Assembly (NCBI GenBank): GCA_030425425.1
Contig: JAUIAO010000042.1
Coordinates: 1 to 53,486 of the forward strand
From: Bacteroidia bacterium
GTDB taxonomy: Bacteria > Bacteroidota > Bacteroidia > Cytophagales > Cyclobacteriaceae
DNA length: 53,486 nucleotides
Reading direction: 5' to 3'
A program made the position numbers and the translations under genes. The notes below the pieces were generated by a model that saw nothing but the letters and a program-made list of their open reading frames with translations, was not told the DNA's origin and did not search any database. The number at the start of each line of letters is the position of its first letter. The stretch's first letter is position 1. Of the stretch, positions 38,444 through 48,605 are shown one piece after another.

Positions 38444-40390
38444 ATGACATCCCTATTCAAAATTACAATCATCAAACCTTTATTGCCAATTGTATTCATA
38501 TTGATGCTATCAAGCCTGGCTTTTAGTTCCGGTAATACAATTGAAATATCCGAGAATCGAAAAGAACTGATTGCCCCTGAGGGCGACTCTTATGAATGGT
38601 ATTTGAATGACGAATTGCTGATGAATGAGCATGATAAAAACATCTCAGTAGAACAGTCTGGAACATACGAAGTGAGATATGAATCAAATACCGGTGAGAA
38701 GGAATCATTGAAAATTAAAGTTGCTGTAACAGCTGATGGGATCAGAACGATTCACGTAATAGGAGATTCAACAGTTCAGACCTACAGAGATTCAGATTAC
38801 CCGTTCACTGGATGGGGTCAGGTAATCCAACTCTTTTTCGATGAGTCACAATTGGAAGTGATTAACTATGCTATAGGTGGTAGAAGCTCCAGAAGTTTTT
38901 GGGAGCAAGATCGCTGGACTCCAGTCAAAAATGCTTTGAAGACAGGAGATTTCGTATTTATCCAGTGGGGTCACAATGATCGGGATTACAGCAAAGAGGA
39001 AAGGTACACCCCACCTGAAGACTACAAGGACTATTTAAAACTATACGTCAATGAATCACGAGCAAAAGGTGCGATTCCCATACTAATCAGTCCAATGACT
39101 ATGAACGGTCGAAATGTCTTTACAGAATCCGGTAGTGACTATAGAGGTGCTATGCTTGATGTAGCTACAGAACTCGATGTACATTTCATAGATCTCAATT
39201 TATTATCATGGGCACTAAACCAAAAGGTTGGTGTAGAACATGCTAAGTATTATATGTTTATGGGATTGGAGCCGGGTGAATACCCCAACTATCCTGATGG
39301 CTATTCAGACTTCTGGACACATTTTCAAGAAATGGGTGCATTGAATATGGCCACTCTCATAATCGATGGTTTGGAAAGTCTGGATGACAGTGAAGATGAA
39401 GATCTGGTTTTCTTGCAAAATGCTGCCAAGGAAAGATTCCTTAACAATATCTATCTGGACAATCCAAAAGCCGGAGAAGTCACCTACCCGATTAATTTGC
39501 CTGAAGGAGCACATGTAACGATTAAAACCACAATCAATTTGGGCAATAGCTTTGTAAGATGGGAAGATGGGGATGGCAACATTATTACATCGGACAGACA
39601 TTATGAATATACCAGTCCGGCAAATGAGGTGACCTACAAAGCAATAACTATAGACTGCATGGGCAACGAAGGAGGTTCTGGTTATTTTGACGCTTGTAAT
39701 GTATGTATTGATTCTGTTTTGAATTTTGAAGAATGTGTGGACGTGGTAAATAGGGCTTGCTCTACAAACGGTTCATTGGTAACCAAAACTGAGTTTGGAA
39801 AATCCATAAGTTACTATCAACTGAACTCTGGACAGACTGACACTGTCACCTACACCATGAGAGCCGGAAAAGAAGATGACTTTACAGTTGGGTTTAAATA
39901 CACTAACTCTGCGGCAGGGCAGACTGTGGATGTATATTTGGATAATCGAAAATTTGAGGAAGGAATAACATTAGAACCTGCAGGTGAAAGCCCAATTGTG
40001 AAACAATTCGATTTCAATTTAACCAAGGAAAACCATGAGGTGAAGTTTATTTTCCCTGATTTGCTGACGGATATCAACATTGGAATGGCACTCATCAAAT
40101 ATGATCCAGCTTTATATGCTACAACATGTGAGATTGAATTCCCTGATCCTTTAAGTGCAGATGAGGTATTGGAAGGTATTACCATTTCTTCTAATCCATT
40201 CAGCAATACAGCTACCTTGAGGTCAAGAGATCCTCAACAATATAGAATTCTTTCTCTTTCCGGTCAAACGCTTGAAACAGGTCAATGTGTCTATGAATGT
40301 GCTATAGGCGAACTCTTGAAGCCCGGAAGCTATATTTTGCAAACCTCTAATGGAGGACAATCCAAAGGAATGATGATCATCAAGAAATAG
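38444..40390 (+). CDS. Secreted SGNH esterase, CE12-like (T9SS)
   Basis: 648 residues. Signal peptide (about 1-27); an Ig-like N-terminal module (about 28-98, LIAPEGDSYEWYLN); an SGNH hydrolase domain (about 103-305) with block I VIGDSTVQTY (Ser near 109) and block III QWGHNDRDY; an all-beta repeat (about 345-400); a Cys-rich linker (IDCMGNEGG to CNVC); a carbohydrate-binding-like beta-sandwich (about 440-565); and a T9SS sorting domain (about 575-648). Expected to deacetylate rhamnogalacturonan outside the cell. The catalytic Asp-His pair is odd: the motif reads SDFWTHFQEMG (Asp289, His293), one residue longer than the usual DxxH. Own operator and terminator, so monocistronic. Confidence 0.87.
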   Translation: MTSLFKITIIKPLLPIVFILMLSSLAFSSGNTIEISENRKELIAPEGDSYEWYLNDELLMNEHDKNISVEQSGTYEVRYESNTGEKESLKIKVAVTADGIRTIHVIGDSTVQTYRDSDYPFTGWGQVIQLFFDESQLEVINYAIGGRSSRSFWEQDRWTPVKNALKTGDFVFIQWGHNDRDYSKEERYTPPEDYKDYLKLYVNESRAKGAIPILISPMTMNGRNVFTESGSDYRGAMLDVATELDVHFIDLNLLSWALNQKVGVEHAKYYMFMGLEPGEYPNYPDGYSDFWTHFQEMGALNMATLIIDGLESLDDSEDEDLVFLQNAAKERFLNNIYLDNPKAGEVTYPINLPEGAHVTIKTTINLGNSFVRWEDGDGNIITSDRHYEYTSPANEVTYKAITIDCMGNEGGSGYFDACNVCIDSVLNFEECVDVVNRACSTNGSLVTKTEFGKSISYYQLNSGQTDTVTYTMRAGKEDDFTVGFKYTNSAAGQTVDVYLDNRKFEEGITLEPAGESPIVKQFDFNLTKENHEVKFIFPDLLTDINIGMALIKYDPALYATTCEIEFPDPLSADEVLEGITISSNPFSNTATLRSRDPQQYRILSLSGQTLETGQCVYECAIGELLKPGSYILQTSNGGQSKGMMIIKK

Positions 40391-40440
40391 CATTGGGTGC
40401 TAATGATAATAACTGAAAGTGTTAAACATACAAATGCAAT

Positions 40441-40474
40441 AAACCTGTGGGGATTAATCTTCACAGGTTTTTTT
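40441..40474 (+). terminator. Intrinsic terminator after the plus-strand SGNH esterase
   Basis: Stem AAACCTGTG / CACAGGTTT with a 12-base loop followed by a run of seven T residues in all. It lies 51 bp after the stop codon at 40390. Confidence 0.85.
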
Positions 40475-40796
40475 GTCTACCAGTGTGAAAAGTTGTAGCA
40501 CGATTATAATTTACACTTATGTAGAACCAGTGCATAATAACCGATTTGAAAAAATCCATTACTAGACAACATTAATATTTAGAAACCTCACACTTGTTAA
40601 AAGTGCTTCCTTTTTCACATCTATGGTTGATCAGCAGTATTAATAAACTCCCGTGACGCATAGCCATCTGGGTACTTGACAGAGTTTGCTTTGCAAACAA
40701 AATGTCTCTCGACATAGAGGGTCGGGGAATAAAACCCCTTGATGGAATTCATATTAAATGTAAGTCGAATCATCATTTGTGGACCCAAGGTCAAAT

Positions 40797-40821
40797 AAAA
40801 AAAGGGAGCCATATAGCTCCC
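40797..40821 (-). terminator. Intrinsic terminator after the minus-strand SGNH esterase
   Basis: Stem GGGAGC / GCTCCC, loop of six, followed by seven T residues on the minus strand, 30 bp after the stop codon at 40851. Confidence 0.88.
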
Positions 40822-40850
40822 CTCCTACACTTATGAAAAATTCCTTTTGA

Positions 40851-42767
40851 TCATTTGACAATGATTCTGTCTTGATATGCTGCTTTGTTGTCATCAACAA
40901 TTCTAATCAAATACATACCTGGGTCTACCTGATTTAAGAGTATCTCCTGCTTTCCTGCAGAAATGTTCTGTTCATAAACTTTTCGTCCGTCCATGGTCAC
41001 CAATTCTAGCCGAGCTCCAACTATTACTTTTCCCGCCTCAATATTTAAAATATCATCCGTCACTGGATTGGGGAAAATCCGTAAGTTTAAGGCTTCTGTT
41101 CCCAAAACTCCTGCTGCGTCCTCTATTGAAAACAAATGTGCCGCGCTCTCAGAAGTTCTGCGTATGACTGAAATCTTAGCTCCTTCCGTTTCCTTTTTTC
41201 CTGAAACAGCAATATTTGATAAAAGATTATCTTTTGGAACCAACCGATAATAGTCACCATCTTTCTCTAATCTCCAGTCTAGTGGCTCAGCTGACAAAAT
41301 AGAAGTAGATCCGGCATAGGAAAGATATTGATCATTGCCTAAATTTTTAATCAGGTAATGATTATCACCAGTCGCTACAAATTCCCACTCCATGATGTCT
41401 TCACTGCCGCACGCTTGTTGTTCTAAATAATTCTCACCCGGAACTAGACACAAGCCAGAATGAACCGCTTGAATTTTGTAAGTCGTTTCTTCCAGAAAAT
41501 CATGTTCACATGGAAATAACTCGGTGTAACCACCAGAACATTCTCCACAATCATCTATCGAAGCCCCTCCCTCATAAAAACCACTACAATCTATCTTGGA
41601 AAAATCATCGTCAAATCGAGCCTCTAATGTCATAGACTCTTCACCTGTGGTGAATCTGTATAAAGGGTCGATCGATAGTCTGTTACCATCACCGTCAAAC
41701 CAACCAACAAAAATTAATTCCTCACTATCGTAAAGAACTTTATAGTTAACCTTGGTACCAGATGGAAAGCTATCAGTTTTAGTCATTCTCACTTGATCTG
41801 GATAATTAGTGGTAGTAGTAATGGTGTGAAACTGCTTAATATGTGGAATCAATTTGGCAATCATTGGATCATCACTCAATAACTGTAATCCATGAATTGC
41901 TGCTTGACCAATTTTATTGCATCCCATTTCCTGTGGGTGCACTACATCACTGTGCCAAAAATCAGTGGCATATTCAGTGCCGACCGCATCGTAATCAATT
42001 TTATTAAGGCTGTCAATATCTATCAGCGGTACGGATACTTCCTCCGCTAAATCCCTGGAAGCCTGTGCATAAGCGCCATAACCACCCAAATCTCCTCGAC
42101 GAATAGTAGTACATAATATCGGGTAAGCACCTCGGGCAATTGATTCATCAACATATTTTTTCAAATAATACTTGGTTGACCCTGGTGTATCAGAACTTCC
42201 ATATGGATCTGTAGTCCTGTCTGGTCCTGCTACACTTCTATCATTGATTCCAAATTGAATCAATACGAAATCACCTTCTTCTAATAATTCTCTCACCCTT
42301 GGCCACCAATCAGATTCTTCATAATAACTTTTGGAGCTCCTACCACTTCTTGCTTCATTGATGACTTGCACATTTGCTTCATCAAAAAATGGTTGCATCA
42401 CTGCTCCCCATCCTTGCTGAGGGTAATAGCCTGCATTCCATTCCTGCATAGTTGAGTCTCCAATCATAATAATCCTGTAAACGGTCCCATCTGCCGCCAC
42501 ATTTAAGGACATTTTTAGTGAAACCTTTTTGCCTGAAAGATTTGTAAATACAACACTGTAAGTACCGCTTTCACTGATCTTGATAGACCTGGTGTCACCT
42601 TCAATTGATTGGTCATTTAAAAACCATACGTAATCCGTGCCCTCAGGAGCAATCAGGGTCTTTTCATTTCGATCAAGTGACAATCGCTCGGTATTATTTG
42701 CAAGTCCGGGGTGGCTTATCACCAATACTATCAAGATTAACCAAATCAGACTGTAATTCTTTTTCAT
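40851..42767 (-). CDS. Secreted SGNH esterase with trefoil domain, CE12-like (T9SS)
   Basis: 638 residues, paralogue of the 38444 esterase. Signal peptide (about 1-23); Ig-like N-terminal module (LIAPEGTDYVWFLNDQ); SGNH domain (about 97-290) with MIGDSTMQEW, FGINDRS (block III with Ile in place of His) and a regular Asp-His pair DVVHPQEMG; an all-beta repeat (FVGWFDGDGNRL); a Cys-rich linker (IDCSGFYEGGASIDDCGEC); a ricin-type trefoil (about 425-550, YKIQAVHSGLCL, WRLEKDGDYYRL); and a T9SS domain (about 565-638, IFPNPVTDD). It follows SusD by 88 bp, but a hairpin lies between them and no operator precedes it. It may depend on read-through from the SusC promoter or on its own weak promoter. 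Confidence 0.87.
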   Translation of the reverse strand: MKKNYSLIWLILIVLVISHPGLANNTERLSLDRNEKTLIAPEGTDYVWFLNDQSIEGDTRSIKISESGTYSVVFTNLSGKKVSLKMSLNVAADGTVYRIIMIGDSTMQEWNAGYYPQQGWGAVMQPFFDEANVQVINEARSGRSSKSYYEESDWWPRVRELLEEGDFVLIQFGINDRSVAGPDRTTDPYGSSDTPGSTKYYLKKYVDESIARGAYPILCTTIRRGDLGGYGAYAQASRDLAEEVSVPLIDIDSLNKIDYDAVGTEYATDFWHSDVVHPQEMGCNKIGQAAIHGLQLLSDDPMIAKLIPHIKQFHTITTTTNYPDQVRMTKTDSFPSGTKVNYKVLYDSEELIFVGWFDGDGNRLSIDPLYRFTTGEESMTLEARFDDDFSKIDCSGFYEGGASIDDCGECSGGYTELFPCEHDFLEETTYKIQAVHSGLCLVPGENYLEQQACGSEDIMEWEFVATGDNHYLIKNLGNDQYLSYAGSTSILSAEPLDWRLEKDGDYYRLVPKDNLLSNIAVSGKKETEGAKISVIRRTSESAAHLFSIEDAAGVLGTEALNLRIFPNPVTDDILNIEAGKVIVGARLELVTMDGRKVYEQNISAGKQEILLNQVDPGMYLIRIVDDNKAAYQDRIIVK

Positions 42768-42808
42768 AAGTTTATTGTTTAGGGAAAACTAAAAGAACTA
42801 TAATGAGT

Positions 42809-42833
42809 AAAGCCTTCAGAATATGAAGGCTTT
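42809..42833 (-). terminator. Hairpin after SusD
   Basis: A perfect 10-bp inverted repeat AAAGCCTTCA / TGAAGGCTTT with a five-base loop lies in the 88-bp gap between SusD and the SGNH esterase. The T-run is only three bases, so it may be a partial terminator or an RNA-stabilising element that sets SusC/SusD above the esterase. Confidence 0.55.
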
Positions 42834-42855
42834 ATAGTCAGTTCAATTTATCATA

Positions 42856-45249
42856 TTAATAACCAGGATTCTGGTAATCATTAAATTCATCTACACCATA
42901 TGGAATACCCTCTTCATCAGTAAGCAACTGAAGAAAATCAAGTGGCCATGCTTTGAAATTGTGATATTTACCGAGTTGACCTCTACCATAACCTGTTGCA
43001 CCAATTCCACCAGGACCATTAGTCTCATCTTCCGGATCAACAGGGAAAGGGAAATCAGCTGTTCCGGTGGATTCACTTGGAGCTCCAACAGGGTCTCTAT
43101 AGTATACCCTTTCGTACCATATTCCTGCATTGTGAAGATCTTCATTAGTGATTGCCTCGAAAATGTGCTCTCTAGCCTTTTCATTGTAAATGAAATGAAT
43201 GAATCTTTCCATTTCAGTAGTGGCTGTTGGAGGATAATTTTCCATGGCTGCTTTTGCAGTACCTTGCTGCCATTCAGATCCGTCTACCAGGTTATCGGCT
43301 TCTGTATCATTCAATATTTGCAATGTCGAATTATCCACATTAGCCATATCCACTCCACTTGGATCTAGAATCGCAAGGTCTGTAATTGTTTCTCCTGCTT
43401 TATATGCTGCTCTTCTTCTGATCACATTCAGATCAGGAATAGCTGCGGCTGGTCCATCTCTTCTTCCTAGAGCTTCAGCTCTAATCAGGTAAGTCTCTGC
43501 CAATCGGATCAATGGAATGTCTATTGACCCTCCTCCTCTATCATCAGTTCCCAGACCTCTGTTAGGATCAAAAAACTTACCAGAGCTAAGGAAGGTGATA
43601 GCTGATGCACCTTCAGCATCAGTGTTGTAGCGACGTACAGTAGCCTGATCCGATGGAACGATACGGTATCTAACTGTTCTGTTAGATACATCCGTAACCA
43701 CGGGGTTATCTGGATCGATTGTGATACCAGCCTTTAATCCTGTAACATTGCCCGAACCATCATAATTAAAGTAACCTTCTCCATTTGGACTTCCAGCTAC
43801 CCATCTTGCCAACAACAAGTATGGCTGACTAGCCAGCCAGAGTGAATCTACAGGCTCATCTTTACTGTTTTCAATATACCCAAGACATCTTTGGTCCTGC
43901 TCGATCTTGCTAGTACCAGCTACTACGTCTTCTCCTCCATATCTGCTTGGATATTTAGTTTTTAGAAAGTTGTTATAGAAGTAAGCAGACTCATCTGTCC
44001 AGTCTAATCTAGCAGCACTCGCATTATTTGATTCATATGACATGAAAAATGACTTATAAAATCTTGAATCAGCAGCCCTGTTATTAAACATATCATATGC
44101 CCAGTCCGTAGGATTCATATCTCTAAAAGGTCTCGGCAAAAGTGTTCCTGACCTATCCAGTCCTACATCCAAAACTGTGAAATCTTGATTGAATATATTA
44201 TGGAACTGATTCACATATCTACCATTATATGTCTGGGATCCTTCGTATTGTGCAGACAAAATAATCTCACTAACAAGATCTCTTGAATAAACACTCGTGG
44301 TACCAGGAGAATATGCTGGTGTAGCCCAAAGATCACCAAAATTAGGTGCTAAACCTCCGTACGCAGTTTCTCCAGACTTTTGATCTATTACCATTGATGC
44401 ATAATAAATACTCGAATCCAAATCTGTAGGTACATTGCCTTTGTAGAGCATATCCAGATGTGTTTCAGCACCTTGCCATCCTGCGGCTTGAGCACGATGC
44501 AAATAGATTTTAGCAAGCAAATGCGCGGCTGCCGGTTTTGTAATTCTTCCCAACTCGCTATTAGGATCAGCAATTTCTGGATTTAAAATCTCCACTGCAT
44601 TTCTAAGATCACTAATCATCGATTTGTAAATATCCTCTAAAGAGGACTTTGGAAAGTAGTTAATATCTGAATACGATCTTGGTGCTTCCAATATAAGTGG
44701 CACAGGTCCTAAAACATTCGTCACAAGATAGTAACCATATGCTCTCATGAATAGGATTTCACCTTTTCGGGTTTTTAAACCCTCTTGCTCACTTTCAGTC
44801 AAAAAGTTCTCATAATTATATAAGAACAAATTACACCTTGTGATCGAAGGGTAAACACCTTCTGAAAAACCACCAGATACAGCACCTAATAACAAACGAA
44901 TCTGAAGTGTGACCTGATGTTGGTCATCAGTGGCTGTAGGCCCCCAACTACTAATATCGTATAAGCCAGAAGCTCTTCGATATTGTTCAGCCGTATATGG
45001 ACTTTGGTTAAAAACTTCAATATCATTTCCTCCGGCGAATAATTTATTTCCGTGGTTATAATCAGTCTTAAATCTCAGCAACTGATAATTGGCTGTAACT
45101 AAAGCTTCTAAACCATCTTGTGTGGTATAAAACAAATTATTAACAACAGAAATAGGCTCTTCCTCCAAAAACTCAGGTTTACATGCAGCAAAACCAAAGA
45201 CTAGTAGAATTACAAATATCCTTTTCATATCTTTTAATGTCTTTTTCAT
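42856..45249 (-). CDS. SusD/RagB-family glycan-binding lipoprotein
   Basis: Outer-membrane lipoprotein that captures oligosaccharides and forms the lid over its SusC partner. Lipoprotein signal with FAAC (Cys23), then FLEEEPISVVNNLFYTTQDGLEALVTANYQLLRF, the SusD opening, TPR-like helices (GEILFMRAYGYYLVTNVLGPVPLI; AHLLAKIYLHRAQAAGW) and the late phrase IPLIRLAETYLIRAEALGRRDGP. At 797 residues it is clearly longer than most SusDs (about 500-650); the extra sequence is spread between about 300 and 560. The first ATG (45249) is preceded by AAGATAAGAAG; a second ATG seven codons on is possible. It starts 13 bp after SusC. The substrate is inferred to be rhamnogalacturonan oligosaccharides from the neighbours. 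Confidence 0.95.
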   Translation of the reverse strand: MKKTLKDMKRIFVILLVFGFAACKPEFLEEEPISVVNNLFYTTQDGLEALVTANYQLLRFKTDYNHGNKLFAGGNDIEVFNQSPYTAEQYRRASGLYDISSWGPTATDDQHQVTLQIRLLLGAVSGGFSEGVYPSITRCNLFLYNYENFLTESEQEGLKTRKGEILFMRAYGYYLVTNVLGPVPLILEAPRSYSDINYFPKSSLEDIYKSMISDLRNAVEILNPEIADPNSELGRITKPAAAHLLAKIYLHRAQAAGWQGAETHLDMLYKGNVPTDLDSSIYYASMVIDQKSGETAYGGLAPNFGDLWATPAYSPGTTSVYSRDLVSEIILSAQYEGSQTYNGRYVNQFHNIFNQDFTVLDVGLDRSGTLLPRPFRDMNPTDWAYDMFNNRAADSRFYKSFFMSYESNNASAARLDWTDESAYFYNNFLKTKYPSRYGGEDVVAGTSKIEQDQRCLGYIENSKDEPVDSLWLASQPYLLLARWVAGSPNGEGYFNYDGSGNVTGLKAGITIDPDNPVVTDVSNRTVRYRIVPSDQATVRRYNTDAEGASAITFLSSGKFFDPNRGLGTDDRGGGSIDIPLIRLAETYLIRAEALGRRDGPAAAIPDLNVIRRRAAYKAGETITDLAILDPSGVDMANVDNSTLQILNDTEADNLVDGSEWQQGTAKAAMENYPPTATTEMERFIHFIYNEKAREHIFEAITNEDLHNAGIWYERVYYRDPVGAPSESTGTADFPFPVDPEDETNGPGGIGATGYGRGQLGKYHNFKAWPLDFLQLLTDEEGIPYGVDEFNDYQNPGY

Positions 45250-45262
45250 CTTCTTATCTTAA

Positions 45263-48200
45263 TTATAGACCTAGCCTTACACCAAAAACATAGCTTTGCT
45301 CAATAATCCTGTTGTTATTAAGACCTCCAAGCACTCTATCTCCTTGTGGTTGCCAACCATTAAGGTCATCTGGATTAATTCCTGCCTTGACTACATTTCC
45401 GCCCCAGATGAACGGATTCAAAATTTGACCAAACACTTCTAAACTGCCGACTTTTAAGGTATTCAGTACCTTTTGATCAAAGTTGTATGTCAATGAAATA
45501 TTCCTTACGATGAAAAAAGAACCATCATTAACTCTGGTGCCAGAATGAGCTGTTGTATTCACAGATTGGATTGTTAATGCAGGCCATTGAGCATCTGGAT
45601 TATCTTCTGACCAGTATTCGTCTATGGAAGCCTTCGGCGCATTACCTACATAACCACTACCAAAAACACCTCCAGGGCTCAAATCAGCCCAATACTTTTG
45701 TCCGACTCTTGCATAGATGAATGCACTTAGAGTGAATCCCTTGTAAATGAATGTATTCGTGATTCCTCCGGTCCATTTCGGGTTTGTGGTACCTGTAATC
45801 ACCCGATCTTCGTCTGTAAGTCGGTAGTCACCATTCTGGTCTACTGGTTTCCATTGACCAGGAGCATACTTTATTCCACTAGAATCTGCCCAAATTTCCA
45901 TTTCGGCGAGATCCTCTTCTGTATTTTGCCACAATCCATCTACCTCATAAGTTCTGTATATACTTACCGGATAACCTAAGAATAAGTTTGAACCAGGAAG
46001 ATCCTGACCGGGCTGGATGAGTTTATCTATTTTCTCATTGTTTGTAGCGAAGTTCATGGAGGTTTTCCATGTAAAATCCCGAGTATCAATATTCACAGAA
46101 TTAATAGAAAACTCAAACCCTGTATTTCTAATCTCTGCTATGTTGGCCGTAATTTCAGGATATCCAGTAGTAGCAGGCAGAGGTAAGGTTCTGATCAAAT
46201 TAGTAATATGAGATTGATAATATTCAGCAGAACCGGTAATCCTGTCTTGTAAAAATCCGAAATCCCAACCAAAATTTGTTTGAGCAACTCTTTCCCATGT
46301 TAAATTCTCATTAGGTTGTGATCTTGGCATGTAACCAGCAGCTGGTGTTGCTCCGAAAATATAATCATATTGCACTAACTGACCTGACGACTCATATGGT
46401 CTAACTGATCCCTGATTTCCTGTCTCTCCGTATCCAATTCTCAATTTGGATTGACTGATGATTGGAATATTTTGCATGAAAGGTTCTTCCTCCATTTTCC
46501 ACCCTAAGCTGAAAGATGGGAAGTAATCCCATTTATTTGAACTTCCCTTTGACAATACAGAAGCTCCATCCCATCTTACTGTCCCGGTCAATAGATATTT
46601 ATCTCTGAATGAATAATTCACTCTGACCATATAAGACTCGAGAGTTCTTCTTGAGTAATATGAACTAGTATTGAAAATTGTACCGTTGCCTAGACCGTAC
46701 CATAAATAATTATCAGTTAGTATCCCTGAGCTTGTTCCAGACAATGTTTCATATTTATCATCCTGAGCAGACTGCAGCAAAGTAGCCTTAATACTATGCT
46801 GATCTATTGTTTTATCCACATAAAGAATATTCTCTACCATCCATCTGAAGTTCTTACTTGTCTGCATGGAAGCCCAGGCAGTTGGCTGATCTGCGCCACG
46901 TCGTGTGGTGGATTCGCTACCTTGAAACTGACCTCTACGGTAGTTTTTAATACCGGCTCCAAAATTGACTCTATACTTTAACCAAGGGGTAAAATTGATC
47001 TCACCGTAAAAGTTACCCTGGAAATAATCTCTTATTCTTTTGTCTTCTGTATTGTTTACATCTATCAATGGATTGAAAACAGGCAAACCTGAGTTGTTTC
47101 CTGGAAACGTAATTAACTCTCCTAATGAATCGTAAGGTTGAGCCATGATGTACATTCCCTGTCCAATACCGTAAATATCTTTAGGGCCTGTTGCGCTACC
47201 TGAGCGATATACCGAACCATACAATTGTTCTGAATATGTAGCTGTTATTGAAGATCCAATTTTAATCCAATCTTTCGGTTTGATATCTCCATTGATTCTT
47301 GCCGTATATCTAGAATACCCCTGATTGATCTGTGCTGCTTTGTTATCTAAAAAACCAAAAGACGCATAAAGGTTAGAGTTATCACCACCCGCTGATACTG
47401 AGAGCGTATGGTTTTGTGTCACTCCGGTTCTTGAAAGCAAATCCATCCAATCATATCCCGTGACATTGTCTGGATTATATACTGGTACTGAAGCGGGATA
47501 TCCTGCAACTCTTTCAGCATCATTGGTCGATCTCATTTTTACTATTGAGTATGTCCCTGGATCTTCCCATTCGTAACCATTTCTGATGGCTTGTATTGTG
47601 TGGTAATCATTTTTCCCAAACAATCTGATATCCTCAAATGGATCAGGATAATTGTGTTGATATACTGCGTCACTTGGGTGATTGATAAATGCTTGTCTCG
47701 TACGATCCAAAACATTACCGGCACTTCCCCATTCTGTCAAAGAATTGATCTTATCAAAACTTGTGGTCCCACTGTAATTGATTCTTACACCTTTATTACC
47801 GCTTTTTGTGGTTATTAACACTACTCCGTTCGCGCCTCTCGCACCATAAATGGCCGTAGCTGAAGCATCTTTAAGAATATCAATTGATTTGATGTCATTT
47901 GGATTGATGTCATTTAAATCTCCGAAAAGAACTATACCGTCAACTACATAAAGTACAGGTTGTGATCTATCGATTGATTTGTTACCTCTGATTCTAACGC
48001 TAGATACTTCTCCCGGTCGTCTATTGGTGGTAATATCCACACCGGCAGCTTTTCCCTGCATGGCGTCTACAGCATTCACCACTGGCCGTTCTTGTATTTC
48101 TTCCGCACCTATACTAACCAGGGCACCCGTCACGTCTCTTTTCTTCTGAACACCATATCCAACAACTACTACTTCTTCGAGTGCCTCGATATCAGCTTCC

Positions 48201-48496
48201 AATGCAACATCAATTATAGATTGGTTACCAACTTTAACGGTGGATGCGGCAAATCCAACGAATGAAATTTGCAACGAAGCATCATCGCCTACAGCTAACT
48301 TATAATTACCGTCCAAGTCTGTAATAACTCCATTAGAAGTTCCTACCTCCATTACAGTAGCACCAGGCAATGTTTCACCTGTTTCTGCATCTGTCACCGT
48401 TCCAGTGACCACTTTTTCTTGTCCAAAGGAAAAGGTAGTGAACACAACTACCAGTATCCCTGTGAGACAAGCTCTCAGATTCATCAATTTTCCCAT
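45263..48496 (-). CDS. SusC/RagA-family TonB-dependent transporter
   Basis: 1077-residue outer-membrane importer. Signal peptide (1-25, TFSFGQ); a carboxypeptidase-regulatory-like domain (about 27-105, VVTGTVTDAETGETLPGAT); a TonB-box region (EALEEVVVVGYGVQKKRD); a plug with the SusC signature SIDILKDASATAIYGARGANGVVLITTK; then a barrel with IDRIIEQSYVFGVRLGL-like C-terminal aromatic strands. It is the first gene of the SusC-SusD unit, with the operator and -7 box at 48606-48671 and a 110-base leader. It carries no STN domain, unlike the receptor at 34615. Confidence 0.97.
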   Translation of the reverse strand: MGKLMNLRACLTGILVVVFTTFSFGQEKVVTGTVTDAETGETLPGATVMEVGTSNGVITDLDGNYKLAVGDDASLQISFVGFAASTVKVGNQSIIDVALEADIEALEEVVVVGYGVQKKRDVTGALVSIGAEEIQERPVVNAVDAMQGKAAGVDITTNRRPGEVSSVRIRGNKSIDRSQPVLYVVDGIVLFGDLNDINPNDIKSIDILKDASATAIYGARGANGVVLITTKSGNKGVRINYSGTTSFDKINSLTEWGSAGNVLDRTRQAFINHPSDAVYQHNYPDPFEDIRLFGKNDYHTIQAIRNGYEWEDPGTYSIVKMRSTNDAERVAGYPASVPVYNPDNVTGYDWMDLLSRTGVTQNHTLSVSAGGDNSNLYASFGFLDNKAAQINQGYSRYTARINGDIKPKDWIKIGSSITATYSEQLYGSVYRSGSATGPKDIYGIGQGMYIMAQPYDSLGELITFPGNNSGLPVFNPLIDVNNTEDKRIRDYFQGNFYGEINFTPWLKYRVNFGAGIKNYRRGQFQGSESTTRRGADQPTAWASMQTSKNFRWMVENILYVDKTIDQHSIKATLLQSAQDDKYETLSGTSSGILTDNYLWYGLGNGTIFNTSSYYSRRTLESYMVRVNYSFRDKYLLTGTVRWDGASVLSKGSSNKWDYFPSFSLGWKMEEEPFMQNIPIISQSKLRIGYGETGNQGSVRPYESSGQLVQYDYIFGATPAAGYMPRSQPNENLTWERVAQTNFGWDFGFLQDRITGSAEYYQSHITNLIRTLPLPATTGYPEITANIAEIRNTGFEFSINSVNIDTRDFTWKTSMNFATNNEKIDKLIQPGQDLPGSNLFLGYPVSIYRTYEVDGLWQNTEEDLAEMEIWADSSGIKYAPGQWKPVDQNGDYRLTDEDRVITGTTNPKWTGGITNTFIYKGFTLSAFIYARVGQKYWADLSPGGVFGSGYVGNAPKASIDEYWSEDNPDAQWPALTIQSVNTTAHSGTRVNDGSFFIVRNISLTYNFDQKVLNTLKVGSLEVFGQILNPFIWGGNVVKAGINPDDLNGWQPQGDRVLGGLNNNRIIEQSYVFGVRLGL

Positions 48497-48605
48497 ATTT
48501 ATTTAGGTTGTATAAACATTTACTTCGATTAACTATTCTCAAGATTTCCCTGGCACAGATTTGATGTTATGTCTAGGGTGCAATCGATTGAACACATCTC
48601 CTATA

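Larger units (their letters stand above)
40391..40850. other. 460-bp intergenic region between two converging esterase genes
   Basis: Contains a terminator on each side (40441-40474 plus; 40797-40821 minus). Between them is a minus-strand open frame (40621-40812, ending VKYPDGYASREFINTADQ) whose start codon lies inside the minus-strand terminator. It has no signal peptide, no spacing to a promoter and no recognised family. It may be a leftover of a lost gene, but I do not call it as a gene. Confidence 0.6.

Noticed and set aside
40621-40812. 63-codon minus-strand frame between two esterase genes
   Set aside because: Its ATG lies in the transcription terminator at 40797-40821 and no family is recognised. 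The end (YASREFINTADQ) might be a relic, but evidence is too thin.
31061-48596. ATCGATT-containing near-palindrome shared near 31061-31074 and 48583-48596
   Set aside because: Two short matches around a common palindrome in AT-rich DNA, not at constant distance from the promoters; probably chance.
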